In this document: positions 16,115-25,257 of the stretch, piece by piece | Layout: every line of letters begins with the position of its first letter | How positions within the stretch are numbered: position 1 is the stretch's first letter | Source of the DNA: an uncultured Paracoccaceae bacterium | GTDB lineage: Bacteria; Pseudomonadota; Alphaproteobacteria; Rhodobacterales; Rhodobacteraceae | Assembly: GCA_947498415.1 (NCBI GenBank) | Contig: CANMKB010000004.1 | Span: 186,001-250,000, forward strand | DNA: 64,000 bases | Direction: 5' to 3' | Made by a program: the position numbers and the translations under genes | The notes under the pieces: model-generated | What the model was told of the DNA's origin: nothing | Databases searched by the model: none | Seen by the model: only the letters and a program-made list of their open reading frames with translations

Positions 16115-17315
16115 TCAAGCGTTCCCAAAAGGAGCTTTGGACGGGCTTGTTGTCCTTGATTTGTCGCGCATTCTTGCAGGCCCGACGGCGACCCAAATGC
16201 TTGGCGACCTTGGGGCGACTGTCTTAAAGATCGAAAACCCTAAAACAGGTGGTGACGACACGCGCGCTTGGGGCCCGCCCTATGCGGAAACCACTGATGG
16301 GCAAAGCGATCTGAGCGCTTATTTTATGGCGGCCAATCGCAACAAATATTCAATTCCAGCTGATCTATCGACACCCGAAGGCCAGGCCTTGGTTGCGGCG
16401 ATCGCGGAACAAGCCGATGTCGTTGTAGAAAACTACAAACCCGGCGGGCTTACGAAATACGGCTTGGATCACGCGACCCTTTGCGCCAGACACCCCGGCT
16501 TGGTCTACTGCTCTATTTCCGGCTTTGGCCAGACCGGCCCAAACCGCGACAAACCGGGCTATGACCTTATGGCACAGGGCTATGGCGGGATCATGTCTCT
16601 GACCGGCGATCCAGAGGGCTCACCAATGAAAGTGGGTGTTGGCATCGCAGATGTGATGTGCGGAATGTATGCCACCATCGGTGTCTTGGCCGCATTGCGT
16701 CACCGAGACCAAACCGGCGAAGGTCAGCATATCGACCTTGCATTGGTCGACGCCCAAATGGCCTGGTTGGTGAACGAGGGCACAAACTTCCTGACATCTG
16801 GCCAAGTGCCGAAACGGCGCGGCAATGCCCACCCGAATATCGTGCCTTATGATGTGTTCGAGGCTTCTGACGGTCATGTCATCATTGCTGTTGGCAATGA
16901 CAGCCAATTCCAGCGGTTTTGTTCAGCGCTTGACCGTGACGATCTGAGCAAAGATCCCCGTTTCCAGACCAACACAGACAGAATTGCAAATCGCAATCAG
17001 TTGACGCCTGAAATCACAGTGACACTTAAGCAACTTTCGAGGGACCAAATCCTTGAAACATTACAGGCTGTTAAAGTGCCTTGCGGGCCAATTCATACGG
17101 TCGAGGATGCGCTTAACAGCGATCAAGCATCCTCTCGTGATTCTGTAGTACAGGTCACGGCGGAAAGCACCACAGCAGGCAGCGTGCAACTCCTTGGAAA
17201 TCCTTTGAAATTTTCGAAAACACCGATCAGTTATCGACGCTCCCCGCCGCGGTTCGGGCAAGATATTGATCAACTTGAAACGCTAATCCCCGGCCTTAAG
17301 CGGCCCATTTCCTAG
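16101..17315 (+). CDS. CaiB/BaiF family (class III) CoA-transferase
   Basis: A 404-residue CoA-transferase. Family motifs are VVLDLSRILAGPTATQMLGDLGA at the N-terminus (truncated here to its core), VVENYKPGGLTKYGLD, ISGFGQTGPNRDKPGYDLM with the catalytic aspartate in GYDLM, and PHPNIVPYDVFEA-like sequence (AHPNIVPYDVFEA). These enzymes move CoA between carboxylic acids through mixed anhydrides. The ATG at 16101 is chosen; an earlier in-frame Met at 16071 lies deep in the upstream gene. The overlap with the ThDP enzyme indicates joint expression and a two-step pathway, whose substrate is not evident. Confidence 0.88.
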   Translation: MVSSDQAFPKGALDGLVVLDLSRILAGPTATQMLGDLGATVLKIENPKTGGDDTRAWGPPYAETTDGQSDLSAYFMAANRNKYSIPADLSTPEGQALVAAIAEQADVVVENYKPGGLTKYGLDHATLCARHPGLVYCSISGFGQTGPNRDKPGYDLMAQGYGGIMSLTGDPEGSPMKVGVGIADVMCGMYATIGVLAALRHRDQTGEGQHIDLALVDAQMAWLVNEGTNFLTSGQVPKRRGNAHPNIVPYDVFEASDGHVIIAVGNDSQFQRFCSALDRDDLSKDPRFQTNTDRIANRNQLTPEITVTLKQLSRDQILETLQAVKVPCGPIHTVEDALNSDQASSRDSVVQVTAESTTAGSVQLLGNPLKFSKTPISYRRSPPRFGQDIDQLETLIPGLKRPIS

Positions 17316-17357
17316 GCAGGAAATCTTACAACACCTCACAAAACGGTGACGCCAGAT

Positions 17358-17385
17358 CACGATCCCGCAGGCTAGCGGGCTCGTG
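17358..17385. other. Stable stem-loop between CoA-transferase and TPR genes
   Basis: CACGA at 17358-17362 and CCCGC at 17364-17368 pair with GCGGG at 17375-17379 and TCGTG at 17381-17385, giving ten base pairs interrupted by one T-C mismatch around a six-base loop. There is no T run, so it may be a factor-dependent terminator, a processing site or an attenuator for the operon that starts at 17460. Confidence 0.5.
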
Positions 17386-17459
17386 AAGTGCCATCGTGCA
17401 CAACGTCCAATAAATCTAAGTACAACGCGCGCCTTTGCGATCATCAATTAGGATTAGTC

Positions 17460-18821
17460 ATGCACCACGATATTTGCTTTTGCCCCGTCAGCATTACCGA
17501 CCAGACGGCGGTGGATCATTGGAACGGAATGGTCAAAGCATTTCTGTCGCACGGAACGACTGCGCCCAAACACCTTAAGGCTTTGATCGAGACAGCCCCC
17601 GAGTTTGCCATGGCGCACGCAGCCAAGGGACTGTTTGCGATGATGATGGGACGCCGAGAATTGATCGGTGTTGCACAAGAGGCTTACACCAACGCTGTGG
17701 CAATTTTGGCCAAATTCGGTGCCACCCACCGCGAACGTCTTTGGATTGATGCGCTGGGCGTATGGCTTGCAGCAAAACCAACCGCGGCCATCCAGTGCAT
17801 GGAACAGGCGATGCGCCTAAACCCTGCAGATACGATGTCGCTAAAAGTAAGCCATGCGATCCGCTTTATAATTGGTGACAGCGCTGGGATGCGCCGTTCT
17901 CTTGAACGGGTAATGAGCGCACATGGCACCGACCACCCGCTGCGCGGCTATGCGCTGGGCTGCCTAAGCTTTGCGCAAGAAGAAACTGGCGACTACGCAC
18001 TGGCCGAACAAACAGGTCTTGAAGCGCTTCAATTTGCGCCAGACGACGCGTGGGGAATGCATGCCGTAGCCCACGTCTACGACATGACCCATGATCCCGA
18101 CAAAGGGATTGCGTTGATCGAGCAAAACACCTCGGCTTGGGATCACTGTAACAACTTTCGCTTCCATGTTTGGTGGCACAAGGCCCTGCTGCACTTGGAT
18201 CGGGGCGAGCATGACGAAGTGCTCAAACTTTACGACACCAAAATTCGCGATGAAAAAACCGATGACTATCGAGATTTCTCAAACGCCAGCTCGTTGCTGG
18301 TGCGCCTAGAGCTTGAAGGCATCAAAGTTGGGGATCGCTGGGCAGAACTTGCAGACCTTGCCGAAAGCCGCAGCGAAGATGGCTGTTTGGTGTTTGCTGA
18401 CCTTCACTACATGCTGGCCCTTGCCGGTGATAGCCGAGGCGATGCAGCCAACAAGATGATTGCTCGCGTAGCGCGCAGCGCAAATGAAACAGGCGACCAA
18501 AGCCTAGTGATGCAAAGCCCAGGCCTTGCCGCAGCCGAAGGTCTCGCAGCCTTTGGCGAAGCCCGCTACGACACAGCTTTCCAGCAACTCAGTGCCGCAC
18601 GCCCAGCGTTCCAAACCATGGGGGGCAGTCATGCCCAACGCGATGTGTTTGAGCGGGTGACCATCGATGCTGCTTTGCGTGCAGGTCAATTCGATGCCGC
18701 TGAAAGCCTAATCCTAGAACGCACCTCTATACGCAAAGGGGCAACAGACACTTTCGCGTTATCACGGCTCGAAAATATCGCGCAGTACCGACTAATCAAT
18801 CAAGCGACGGCCGCCCAATAA
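17460..18821 (+). CDS. TTC38-like tetratricopeptide repeat protein
   Basis: A 453-residue, mostly helical protein with repeated paired helices of TPR type: EAPEFAMAHAAKGLFAMMMG-like N-terminal repeat, NPADTMSLKVSHAIRFIIGD, and DDAWGMHAVAHVYDMTHDPD, followed by WDHCNNFRFHVWWHKALLHL, which recalls the TTC38 family. The start at 17460 has AGGA upstream and replaces a longer frame from 17388. It ends four bases before opgC, so it appears to be the first gene of the glucan operon. TPR proteins act as scaffolds; a role in osmoregulated glucan synthesis is inference from position only. Confidence 0.75.
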   Translation: MHHDICFCPVSITDQTAVDHWNGMVKAFLSHGTTAPKHLKALIETAPEFAMAHAAKGLFAMMMGRRELIGVAQEAYTNAVAILAKFGATHRERLWIDALGVWLAAKPTAAIQCMEQAMRLNPADTMSLKVSHAIRFIIGDSAGMRRSLERVMSAHGTDHPLRGYALGCLSFAQEETGDYALAEQTGLEALQFAPDDAWGMHAVAHVYDMTHDPDKGIALIEQNTSAWDHCNNFRFHVWWHKALLHLDRGEHDEVLKLYDTKIRDEKTDDYRDFSNASSLLVRLELEGIKVGDRWAELADLAESRSEDGCLVFADLHYMLALAGDSRGDAANKMIARVARSANETGDQSLVMQSPGLAAAEGLAAFGEARYDTAFQQLSAARPAFQTMGGSHAQRDVFERVTIDAALRAGQFDAAESLILERTSIRKGATDTFALSRLENIAQYRLINQATAAQ

Positions 18822-18825
18822 AACG

Positions 18826-20025
18826 ATGACACTTGCCAGCGTAAATACCCCCGCCGCAAATGCGGTAAATACACCTGTTCAAGCAACGGTGCGTGATCCT
18901 CGTTTGGATTTTTTCCGCGGAATCGCGATGTTCATCATCTTGATTGCGCATGTCCCCGGAGATTGGCTGGCCCTGTGGATTCCAGCTCGCTTTGGGTTTT
19001 CCGATGCCACAGAGACCTTTGTCTTCTGTTCAGGCATGGCCTCTGCCATTGCCTTTGGGAAGGTTTTTCGAGATCGCAGCTGGTTTTTAGGTACCGCCCG
19101 TGTCGCATTTCGCTGCTGGCAGGTCTATTGGGCGCACATCGGCTTGTTCTTTGCCATCGCCATGACGATGGCCGCGCTGAACATGCTGTTCCCAGATGGG
19201 CGTGACTATATTGGTCAGCTGAACCTGTATCCTTTCTTTAAGAATACGCAGGCTCAATTGGTTGGAATCTTTACCCTGACTTATGTGCCGAATTATTTTG
19301 ATATTCTGCCGATGTATCTGGTGATTTTGGCGCTGATGCCTTTTGTGATCTTAGTGGCCAAAGTACACAAACTTCTTGCTGGGATCTTTGTTCTCACCCT
19401 TTGGGGCTTTGCCAACTATGGCGGCCTCTCGCTCCCTGCTGAACCATGGTCACAGCGTGCTTGGTTCTTTAACCCCTTTGGCTGGCAACTGGTGTTCTTT
19501 ACCGGTTTTGCATTTATGATGGGCTGGTTACCCGCCCCGCCAAAATCACGTACTTTGTTTTGGCTGGCGGTCGCGATCATCGTGGTATCGCTGCCCTATG
19601 CCTATTTCCGGGTTTTGAACACTGTGCCGTTCTTTATGGAGGGCCGCAAAGAGATTTCGGATCTAATCGCAAAATCAAATTTTGGGATCTTTCGCTACAT
19701 CCACTTCCTTGCAACAGCTTACGTTGCTTGGGTTCTTGTTGGGCCATCGGGTGAAAATATAAAGTCGACAGACAGCAACAGCGCTTTGGCTTGGGTTTGG
19801 CGGCAGATTCTTGCCGCGATCATGAAAGTCGGACAACAATCACTTGCTGTCTTTATCGCCTCTATGTATCTGGCCCGCCTGCTGGGTGTCGCCTTTGATC
19901 ACGTCGGGCGCACGCATGCTTCTATGTTTTATATCAACGCCTTAGGTTTTGGACTTTTGATTTCCGTGGCCTATGGTGCGGGCTGGTTTAAATCCCAGCC
20001 GTGGCGCAAAAAGAAGGTTCATTGA
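18826..20025 (+). CDS. opgC: OpgC family succinyl/acyltransferase for osmoregulated periplasmic glucans
   Basis: A 399-residue integral membrane protein with about ten hydrophobic segments. It has the OpgC/acyltransferase-3-like start DPRLDFFRGIAMFIILIAHV with the conserved arginine and histidine, and GFSDATETFVFCSGMASAIAFG, typical of the OpgC family. OpgC adds succinyl groups to periplasmic glucans from the inner membrane. It is directly followed by opgG and opgH, whose starts overlap, which confirms the pathway. In Rhodobacter sphaeroides opgC lies at the end of opgGIHC; here it comes first. Confidence 0.9.
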   Translation: MTLASVNTPAANAVNTPVQATVRDPRLDFFRGIAMFIILIAHVPGDWLALWIPARFGFSDATETFVFCSGMASAIAFGKVFRDRSWFLGTARVAFRCWQVYWAHIGLFFAIAMTMAALNMLFPDGRDYIGQLNLYPFFKNTQAQLVGIFTLTYVPNYFDILPMYLVILALMPFVILVAKVHKLLAGIFVLTLWGFANYGGLSLPAEPWSQRAWFFNPFGWQLVFFTGFAFMMGWLPAPPKSRTLFWLAVAIIVVSLPYAYFRVLNTVPFFMEGRKEISDLIAKSNFGIFRYIHFLATAYVAWVLVGPSGENIKSTDSNSALAWVWRQILAAIMKVGQQSLAVFIASMYLARLLGVAFDHVGRTHASMFYINALGFGLLISVAYGAGWFKSQPWRKKKVH

Positions 20026-21557
20026 TGCTACGTCGCGAATTCCTCACAAGCCTTATTGCTTTGACTGCAAGCCCTGCACTGGCAACCGCCAGCGCAGCAA
20101 CCGCTGTAGAACCAGGCCTTCAGTTAGGAGAAGGCCAAACTTTCCATCGCGACCTTGTCACCTCCCTTGCAAAAGCACGTGCAGCGCAGCCTTTCAGCCC
20201 AAGAACCAAGGTGCCAGAGGACTGGCTGAACATCAGCTATGACGACTATCGTTCCATCTGGTTTGATACCCGCAACGCCCTGTGGGAGGGCGAAACGCAG
20301 ACTCCTCTGCGTATGGATGTCTTTGCGCCGGGGCTGTACTTCCCACATCCGATCAAACTCAACGTCGTAGAAAACGGCCAGTCTAAGCCTCTGAAATTTG
20401 ACCTGGGCGTCTTTGACAAAACCGACAAATTCCCTGAGCTCACAATCGATGATAGCCTTGGGTATTCGGGCCTGCGCCTTCGGGCAGAGCTTGAAAAAGC
20501 CGGTATCTTCCAAGAGTTCGCAGTCTTTCAAGGTGCCAGCTATTTTCGGGCCATCGGCACGGGCGACACCTATGGTCTGTCTGCGCGTGGCTTAGCGATT
20601 GATGTGGCTGAACCGACCGGTGAAGAATTCCCAGATTTCACTGATTTCTGGATCGAAAAACCAACGCGCGGCGACAACCGCCATATCGTTCATGCACTTC
20701 TGGATACCCCAAGCTGCACTGGCGCCTATCGCATTGTCATTCGCCCCGGTCAGCCACTGGTTATGGATGTGGAAACAACCGTGTTTCCACGAAAGGAAAT
20801 GGAACATGTGGGCATCGCCCCTCTGACATCCATGTTCCAGTTTGATGAAACCAATCGCAATCGGTTCTCGGATTTCCGACCAGCCGTTCACGATTCAGAT
20901 GGTCTGCTGGTGCGCAATGGCGCAGGTGAAACACTCTGGCGTCCATTGGCCAATCCGAAATCTCTGCAGATCAGCGCGTTTGTCGACACCAACCCCAAGG
21001 GGTTTGGCCTAATGCAACGGGCTCGTAAATTCAGCGACTTCGCTGACCTAGAGGCTCTGTATCATCGACGTCCATCGGTTTGGGTAGAACCTCAAGACGA
21101 TTGGGGCAAAGGCTCTGTCACTCTCGTTGAAATCCCAACGGATCGCGAAATTTACGACAACATCGTCTGCTACTGGCGCCCAAGTGTACCCCTGCAGGCT
21201 GGTGGCGAACACGCTTTCAACTATCGCCTTACATGGGGCGAGAACAACGACTACGGCGCCGGGCTTCGTGTGTTGAACACACGTATTGGTAAGGCCTTCG
21301 AAGACGGCATCATCATCGCCATTGATTTTGCACCGGGCAGTGACGTGCCCGAAGACCTGAACCAAATTGAAAAACTGATCCGTGCAAGTGCAGGTCAAGT
21401 TTCAAAGGGTATTGTTCAGAAAAACCCTGAAACTGGCGGCCCGCGCCTTGCGTTCAAGTTCCACCCAGAGGACGCAAAAACCATCGAGTTCCGCGCAGAG
21501 CTGCGCTTGAATGGCACCCCACTGACGGAAACTTGGCTGTATCGGTGGACTGTATGA
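20025..21557 (+). CDS. opgG: Glucan biosynthesis protein, OpgG/OpgD family
   Basis: A 510-residue exported protein. The N-terminus MLRREFLTSLIALTAS is a twin-arginine-like signal (RREFL) with cleavage near ALATASA, closer to OpgD, which is Tat-dependent in E. coli, than to Sec-exported OpgG. The mature part matches the MdoG fold family: SYDDYRSIWFDTRNALW, GLYFPHPIKLNVV, SYFRAIGTGDTYGLSARGLA and FPDFTDFWIEKP. It acts in the periplasm on the glucan backbone, probably branching or hydrolysing it. TGATG links it to opgC and ATGA links it to opgH. Confidence 0.93.
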   Translation: MLRREFLTSLIALTASPALATASAATAVEPGLQLGEGQTFHRDLVTSLAKARAAQPFSPRTKVPEDWLNISYDDYRSIWFDTRNALWEGETQTPLRMDVFAPGLYFPHPIKLNVVENGQSKPLKFDLGVFDKTDKFPELTIDDSLGYSGLRLRAELEKAGIFQEFAVFQGASYFRAIGTGDTYGLSARGLAIDVAEPTGEEFPDFTDFWIEKPTRGDNRHIVHALLDTPSCTGAYRIVIRPGQPLVMDVETTVFPRKEMEHVGIAPLTSMFQFDETNRNRFSDFRPAVHDSDGLLVRNGAGETLWRPLANPKSLQISAFVDTNPKGFGLMQRARKFSDFADLEALYHRRPSVWVEPQDDWGKGSVTLVEIPTDREIYDNIVCYWRPSVPLQAGGEHAFNYRLTWGENNDYGAGLRVLNTRIGKAFEDGIIIAIDFAPGSDVPEDLNQIEKLIRASAGQVSKGIVQKNPETGGPRLAFKFHPEDAKTIEFRAELRLNGTPLTETWLYRWTV

Positions 21558-23434
21558 GCGACTACGCCGCACATATGATGCCAAAGCGTGCGCCTATGGA
21601 AATGGCTGCGCAAGACTTCCGGGATCAGCCTGTGCCGCGGCGTCGCTTTCGCATGTCTTGGGCGGATCACGCCTGGCGATTTGCAGCTTTTGCCCCCGCC
21701 ATTTTGGTCACAATCGGATTAGCGTCTGGCTTTTACAATTGGTTCCAATCGGGTGGGACCACCTGGCTTGAGGGTCTCGCGATCGCATTGATTGCATTGG
21801 CTTTTATATGGGTTTCGCTTTCAGTAAGTTCTGTGATGGTAGGCCTGCTGCGTTTGGTGTTTGCGCCGCGCAATTTGCATCAAACCCGCAGCAGCGATGC
21901 TGCTCAATCCGTCGCCTTGTTGATCCCGGTTTATAACGAGTCAGCGGAAAGCGTTTTTGGCAACCTAAGTGCGATGCTCAAAGACCTTGCCCAGCGCGGT
22001 GGCCGTGATCAGTTTGACGCGTTCATCTTGTCTGACAGTTTTGACCCCGAGGCTATTGCAGAAGAAGAGCAGGCCTTCATGGCTCTGCAAGCGCAGGCAC
22101 CTCTGGGCATTAACGTATATTATCGCCGCCGCGCGAAAAACACCGACAAAAAAGTGGGTAACCTTTCTGATTGGATCACCAATTGGGGTGGCGCCTATGA
22201 CGCGATGCTTGTGATGGATGCTGATAGTTTGATGAGTGGCGCAGCCATTCGCCACCTGTCACGCGCCTTGGCAAGTGATCCTGACGCGGGGCTAGTGCAA
22301 AGCTTTCCTGTGGTGATCGGGGCCGAGACCTTGTTTGGCCGCATTCAGCAATTCTCTAACGCGATATATGGCTGGCTTTTGGCCGAAGGTCTTTCAGTTT
22401 GGTCGCAACGTGAAGGCAACTATTGGGGCCACAATGCGATCATCCGCACGCGCGCATTTGCAGAAAGCGCCCGCCTGCCCTATTTGCGTGGCCCGTCAGG
22501 TACGAACAAGCTGATCCTGAGCCATGACTTTGTAGAGGCCGGCATGCTGCGTCGTGCGGGTTGGTCTGTGCGTTTCCTACCCCATGCTGGAGGCAGCTTT
22601 GAAGAGGCCCCACAAACGCTGATTGACTATGCGTTACGTGATCGCCGGTGGTGTCAGGGCAACCTACAACACTTGCGCCTCTTGGGCGCAAAGGGGTTTC
22701 ACATCGTTACCCGGTTTCATCTGTTGCAAGGTGCTGTGGCCTTTTTGCTGTCTCCTGCTTGGCTTGCACTGATTGTGGTCTGGTCGATGATTGGCATGTC
22801 TGAAATCCAGACAGAAACCTATTTCAGCACGTCGAACCCTTTGTATGTGATGTGGCCCAAAGCCGCTAAAATCGACGGCTGGATGTTCCTTATGTTCATC
22901 TATGCCATGCTATTGGTGCCAAAGATCACCAGCATGTTGGCCCTGATGGCAAGCGCCCGCGTCCGCGCCGCTTACGGTGGTGTTTTGCCGTTCTTGCTCA
23001 GCGTGCTGTTTGAGATCACCTGCTCTATTCTCTACGCACCCATCCTGATGGTGCAACAAACCATTGGCGTTGTGCGTGCGGTGTTTGGCACTGGGGGCGC
23101 TTGGTCTCCACAGTCACGCGACACCAAAGGCTACAGCTGGCGGGCGTCGTTCCGGTTCCATTGGGTTGAAACCGTGCTTGGACTACTGATGGTTTACTTG
23201 ATCACCATTGGGCATATCTCGATCTGGCTATCTCCAGTTGCATTTTCCCTTGTAGGAGCAACAGTGCTGTCAAAGTTAAGCAATTGGCGTGTGGTCGACA
23301 AAAAGTTCCAAGCGATCCGCCTGGACACGCCGCATAGCCTACGAGAACCACGGATCATGACTCTTGCAAGAAAAGAACGCGCAGCGGTCAAAGCCAATTT
23401 GGAAAATGGCCCAATCGCGACCGCTGCGGAGTAA
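21554..23434 (+). CDS. opgH: Glucans biosynthesis glucosyltransferase MdoH/OpgH
   Basis: A 626-residue inner-membrane glycosyltransferase (GT2 family) that polymerises glucose from UDP-glucose into the periplasmic glucan backbone. After two N-terminal membrane segments come ALLIPVYNESAESVFGNL, the metal-binding DADSLMSG, and the acceptor motif RDRRWCQGNLQHLRLL (Q/RxxRW), then several C-terminal membrane helices. The ATG at 21554 overlaps the opgG stop; a Met at 21533 is inside opgG. It is shorter than the E. coli protein (about 850 residues), mostly at the N-terminus, as seen in other alphaproteobacteria. It ends one base from the convergent esterase gene. Confidence 0.94.
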   Translation: MSDYAAHMMPKRAPMEMAAQDFRDQPVPRRRFRMSWADHAWRFAAFAPAILVTIGLASGFYNWFQSGGTTWLEGLAIALIALAFIWVSLSVSSVMVGLLRLVFAPRNLHQTRSSDAAQSVALLIPVYNESAESVFGNLSAMLKDLAQRGGRDQFDAFILSDSFDPEAIAEEEQAFMALQAQAPLGINVYYRRRAKNTDKKVGNLSDWITNWGGAYDAMLVMDADSLMSGAAIRHLSRALASDPDAGLVQSFPVVIGAETLFGRIQQFSNAIYGWLLAEGLSVWSQREGNYWGHNAIIRTRAFAESARLPYLRGPSGTNKLILSHDFVEAGMLRRAGWSVRFLPHAGGSFEEAPQTLIDYALRDRRWCQGNLQHLRLLGAKGFHIVTRFHLLQGAVAFLLSPAWLALIVVWSMIGMSEIQTETYFSTSNPLYVMWPKAAKIDGWMFLMFIYAMLLVPKITSMLALMASARVRAAYGGVLPFLLSVLFEITCSILYAPILMVQQTIGVVRAVFGTGGAWSPQSRDTKGYSWRASFRFHWVETVLGLLMVYLITIGHISIWLSPVAFSLVGATVLSKLSNWRVVDKKFQAIRLDTPHSLREPRIMTLARKERAAVKANLENGPIATAAE

Positions 23435-23435
23435 G

Positions 23436-24299
23436 TTAAAGGTTTTCGAACCAATCAATCACCATATCTGACCACCCCTGCGGGATGCTATGCCCGCCGG
23501 GAAAAAGCGCAAACTCAAGCGCTGATCCGGGTAAGCATCGGTCCCACCCCCGCTGCCAAAAGGCACCGTTTGTGGTCATGCGGTCTGCCTTTGAATGGAT
23601 GCAATCATTGGTCTGCCGCCAAATATCCATGGCATGAAACACATCCCCCTGCGCAAAGGCACCGACATCGCGAATGTCTCGCCCACGAATAACACGCCCC
23701 TCAAGTGGCACAGTGCCATCATTCCAGCCGTGGGTGTGAAACAAGCGTACATCCCCCTCACATCCGGTGGGATGCGGGCGCCAAAAACTGCCGCCAATCG
23801 GGGCATAGGCCGGAAAGCTATCCGGCGCCTGACAGGCAAGATAGCTGGTCATAGATCCGCCGATGGAAAACCCAGCCAACATTATACGCTCTGGGTCAAT
23901 GTTATGGTTGGCGATCACATCACCCCGCACCGACTGAATAAAAGCGACTTCATCGCGGCCTTGTTGGCGCTGTGGGTGAAACGACCAATTTCGGCCGCCG
24001 CGTCCCTCCATTTTGGTGCCGCTTGGGGCGATCAACGCATATCCACGTGCCAAAATCGCGTCACGCATAGAGGTGTTGCGAAACACTGAGTCGCCCGATC
24101 CGCCAAATCCGTGAATATATACCATCGCAGGGACTGGACCCTCGGCATCTTCCGGCATTGCGATGTAGTATTCTCCGCTTTCTACATGGCACGCTGTTGT
24201 CTCGCTGCAGGCGAAGGCCTGCGTTGCGGTCGTTGCCCATAACGCACCAATCGTGCAGGCAATCTTTGTAATCATTTGCAAAGCTTTAGCTTCCTTCAT
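23436..24299 (-). CDS. Secreted alpha/beta hydrolase, polyhydroxybutyrate depolymerase/feruloyl esterase-like (LpqC family)
   Basis: A 287-residue protein with an N-terminal Sec signal (TKIACTIGALWATTATQAFA) and the secreted esterase fold. VYIHGFGGSGDS provides the oxyanion region, LAGFSIGGSMTSYLAC contains the nucleophile serine in GFSIGG, and FPGGHSIPQGW the catalytic histidine near the end. Several cysteines suit an exported enzyme. The ATG at 24299 overlaps the rhodanese stop by 14 bases; an internal Met at 24275 starts directly at the signal peptide and is a fair alternative. It is last in a minus-strand group with rhodanese and YHS genes. The substrate ester is unknown. Confidence 0.82.
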   Translation of the reverse strand: MKEAKALQMITKIACTIGALWATTATQAFACSETTACHVESGEYYIAMPEDAEGPVPAMVYIHGFGGSGDSVFRNTSMRDAILARGYALIAPSGTKMEGRGGRNWSFHPQRQQGRDEVAFIQSVRGDVIANHNIDPERIMLAGFSIGGSMTSYLACQAPDSFPAYAPIGGSFWRPHPTGCEGDVRLFHTHGWNDGTVPLEGRVIRGRDIRDVGAFAQGDVFHAMDIWRQTNDCIHSKADRMTTNGAFWQRGWDRCLPGSALEFALFPGGHSIPQGWSDMVIDWFENL

Positions 24300-24738
24300 T
24301 CACACCTAAAATAGGCAAATCACGCGCCAACCACCCCGGCCCTGCGGCAGAGCCAAGCATTCCCTCTGGCACATCAATGATGTGTTCGACTCCCGCATCC
24401 TCAAGCCACCCGGACACCCGTCGCGACCGCACACCACGTGCACAAATCACTGCAATTGGCTTTCCTGATGCTGCAAGTTTCTTGGCCTGCGCCACGAAAT
24501 CTTCACGCCGCATATCAATCGGAACAGCCCCTTCGGCAATCCCCGTTGTCGCCCATTCATCTGGTCGACGCACATCAATCAAGTGAATATCACCAGCCTT
24601 CAAGGCAACGGATACCTCGGCTGGGGTCATCTCTGTTTCTGCAGCAGCAGGTCGGGACGCGACATAAAAAACCGGAACCACAATGACTGCGGCTCCGGCG
24701 ACAAGAAAACCTCTACGGTGCATTCTTGTTTTCACCAT
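24286..24738 (-). CDS. Exported rhodanese-like domain protein
   Basis: A 150-residue protein. The start MHRRGFLVAGAAVIVV (residues 6-21) is a twin-arginine signal or uncleaved anchor, followed by a single rhodanese domain from about residue 38 (VSVALKAGDIHLIDVRRPDEW). The catalytic loop is CARGVRS near residue 100, with the active cysteine. Such proteins transfer sulfane sulfur or act as periplasmic thiol/sulfur carriers. It lies three bases downstream of the YHS gene and overlaps the esterase, so all three are in one operon. The YHS neighbour suggests metal or sulfur handling in the periplasm, by inference. Confidence 0.85.
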   Translation of the reverse strand: MVKTRMHRRGFLVAGAAVIVVPVFYVASRPAAAETEMTPAEVSVALKAGDIHLIDVRRPDEWATTGIAEGAVPIDMRREDFVAQAKKLAASGKPIAVICARGVRSRRVSGWLEDAGVEHIIDVPEGMLGSAAGPGWLARDLPILGVNEGS

Positions 24739-24741
24739 AGA

Positions 24742-25257
24742 TTAATACGCGCTTGGCGCAGGTGAAGAGAAGCTTGGGATTGGGTTGGATGACGCAGCGG
24801 CTGGCTCGATCCCTGTCCAGTTGCCATCGGCCAATGTGATGTTACCCGGAATGTCTTCCTCCCAGAACCCAACCACGTTTTTGGTGATGTTCAGGAAAAG
24901 CTTACCATCCACGATGCGCCACAGATGCGGGTTACCTGGCACCTTGCCGCCACGAGAGACCCCATAAGCGCAGTGGCCATCATACTGAGGGGCGAACTTA
25001 TCTGGATTGGCGAGGAAAGTGTCGCGGTTTGCTGCCGTCGAAAACGCGAAAGTCGCGCCGTTATAATCCGCGGTGATCGACTTTTTCCCCGGTACCGCCT
25101 CCGGCTGGGCAGTGCCAACTGCGGACTGCTCTAGATCGAAATAGGCGACCACATCATATCCCGACACGGCAAAGCCTGTGTTGTCCAGATATTGCGGCCC
25201 CGCCAGACCGGCAGTTGCGAGCAAAGAAAAGCCTGCGGCTAGAATGAAGTTTTTCAT
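24742..25257 (-). CDS. Secreted YHS domain-containing protein
   Basis: A 171-residue protein with a Sec signal peptide (MKNFILAAGFSLLATAGLAG). The mature part holds the YHS-like segment: GYDVVAYFDLEQSAVG, then FAFSTAANRDTFLANPDKFAPQYDGHCAYGVSRG, given here only as its outline, which is the classical YHS pattern around a Tyr-Gly-His-Cys. YHS domains are thought to bind metal ions. The C-terminal tail is Ser/Pro/Ala-rich. It is the first gene of the operon with rhodanese and esterase; the promoter must lie in the 450-base gap upstream. Confidence 0.88.
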   Translation of the reverse strand: MKNFILAAGFSLLATAGLAGPQYLDNTGFAVSGYDVVAYFDLEQSAVGTAQPEAVPGKKSITADYNGATFAFSTAANRDTFLANPDKFAPQYDGHCAYGVSRGGKVPGNPHLWRIVDGKLFLNITKNVVGFWEEDIPGNITLADGNWTGIEPAAASSNPIPSFSSPAPSAY

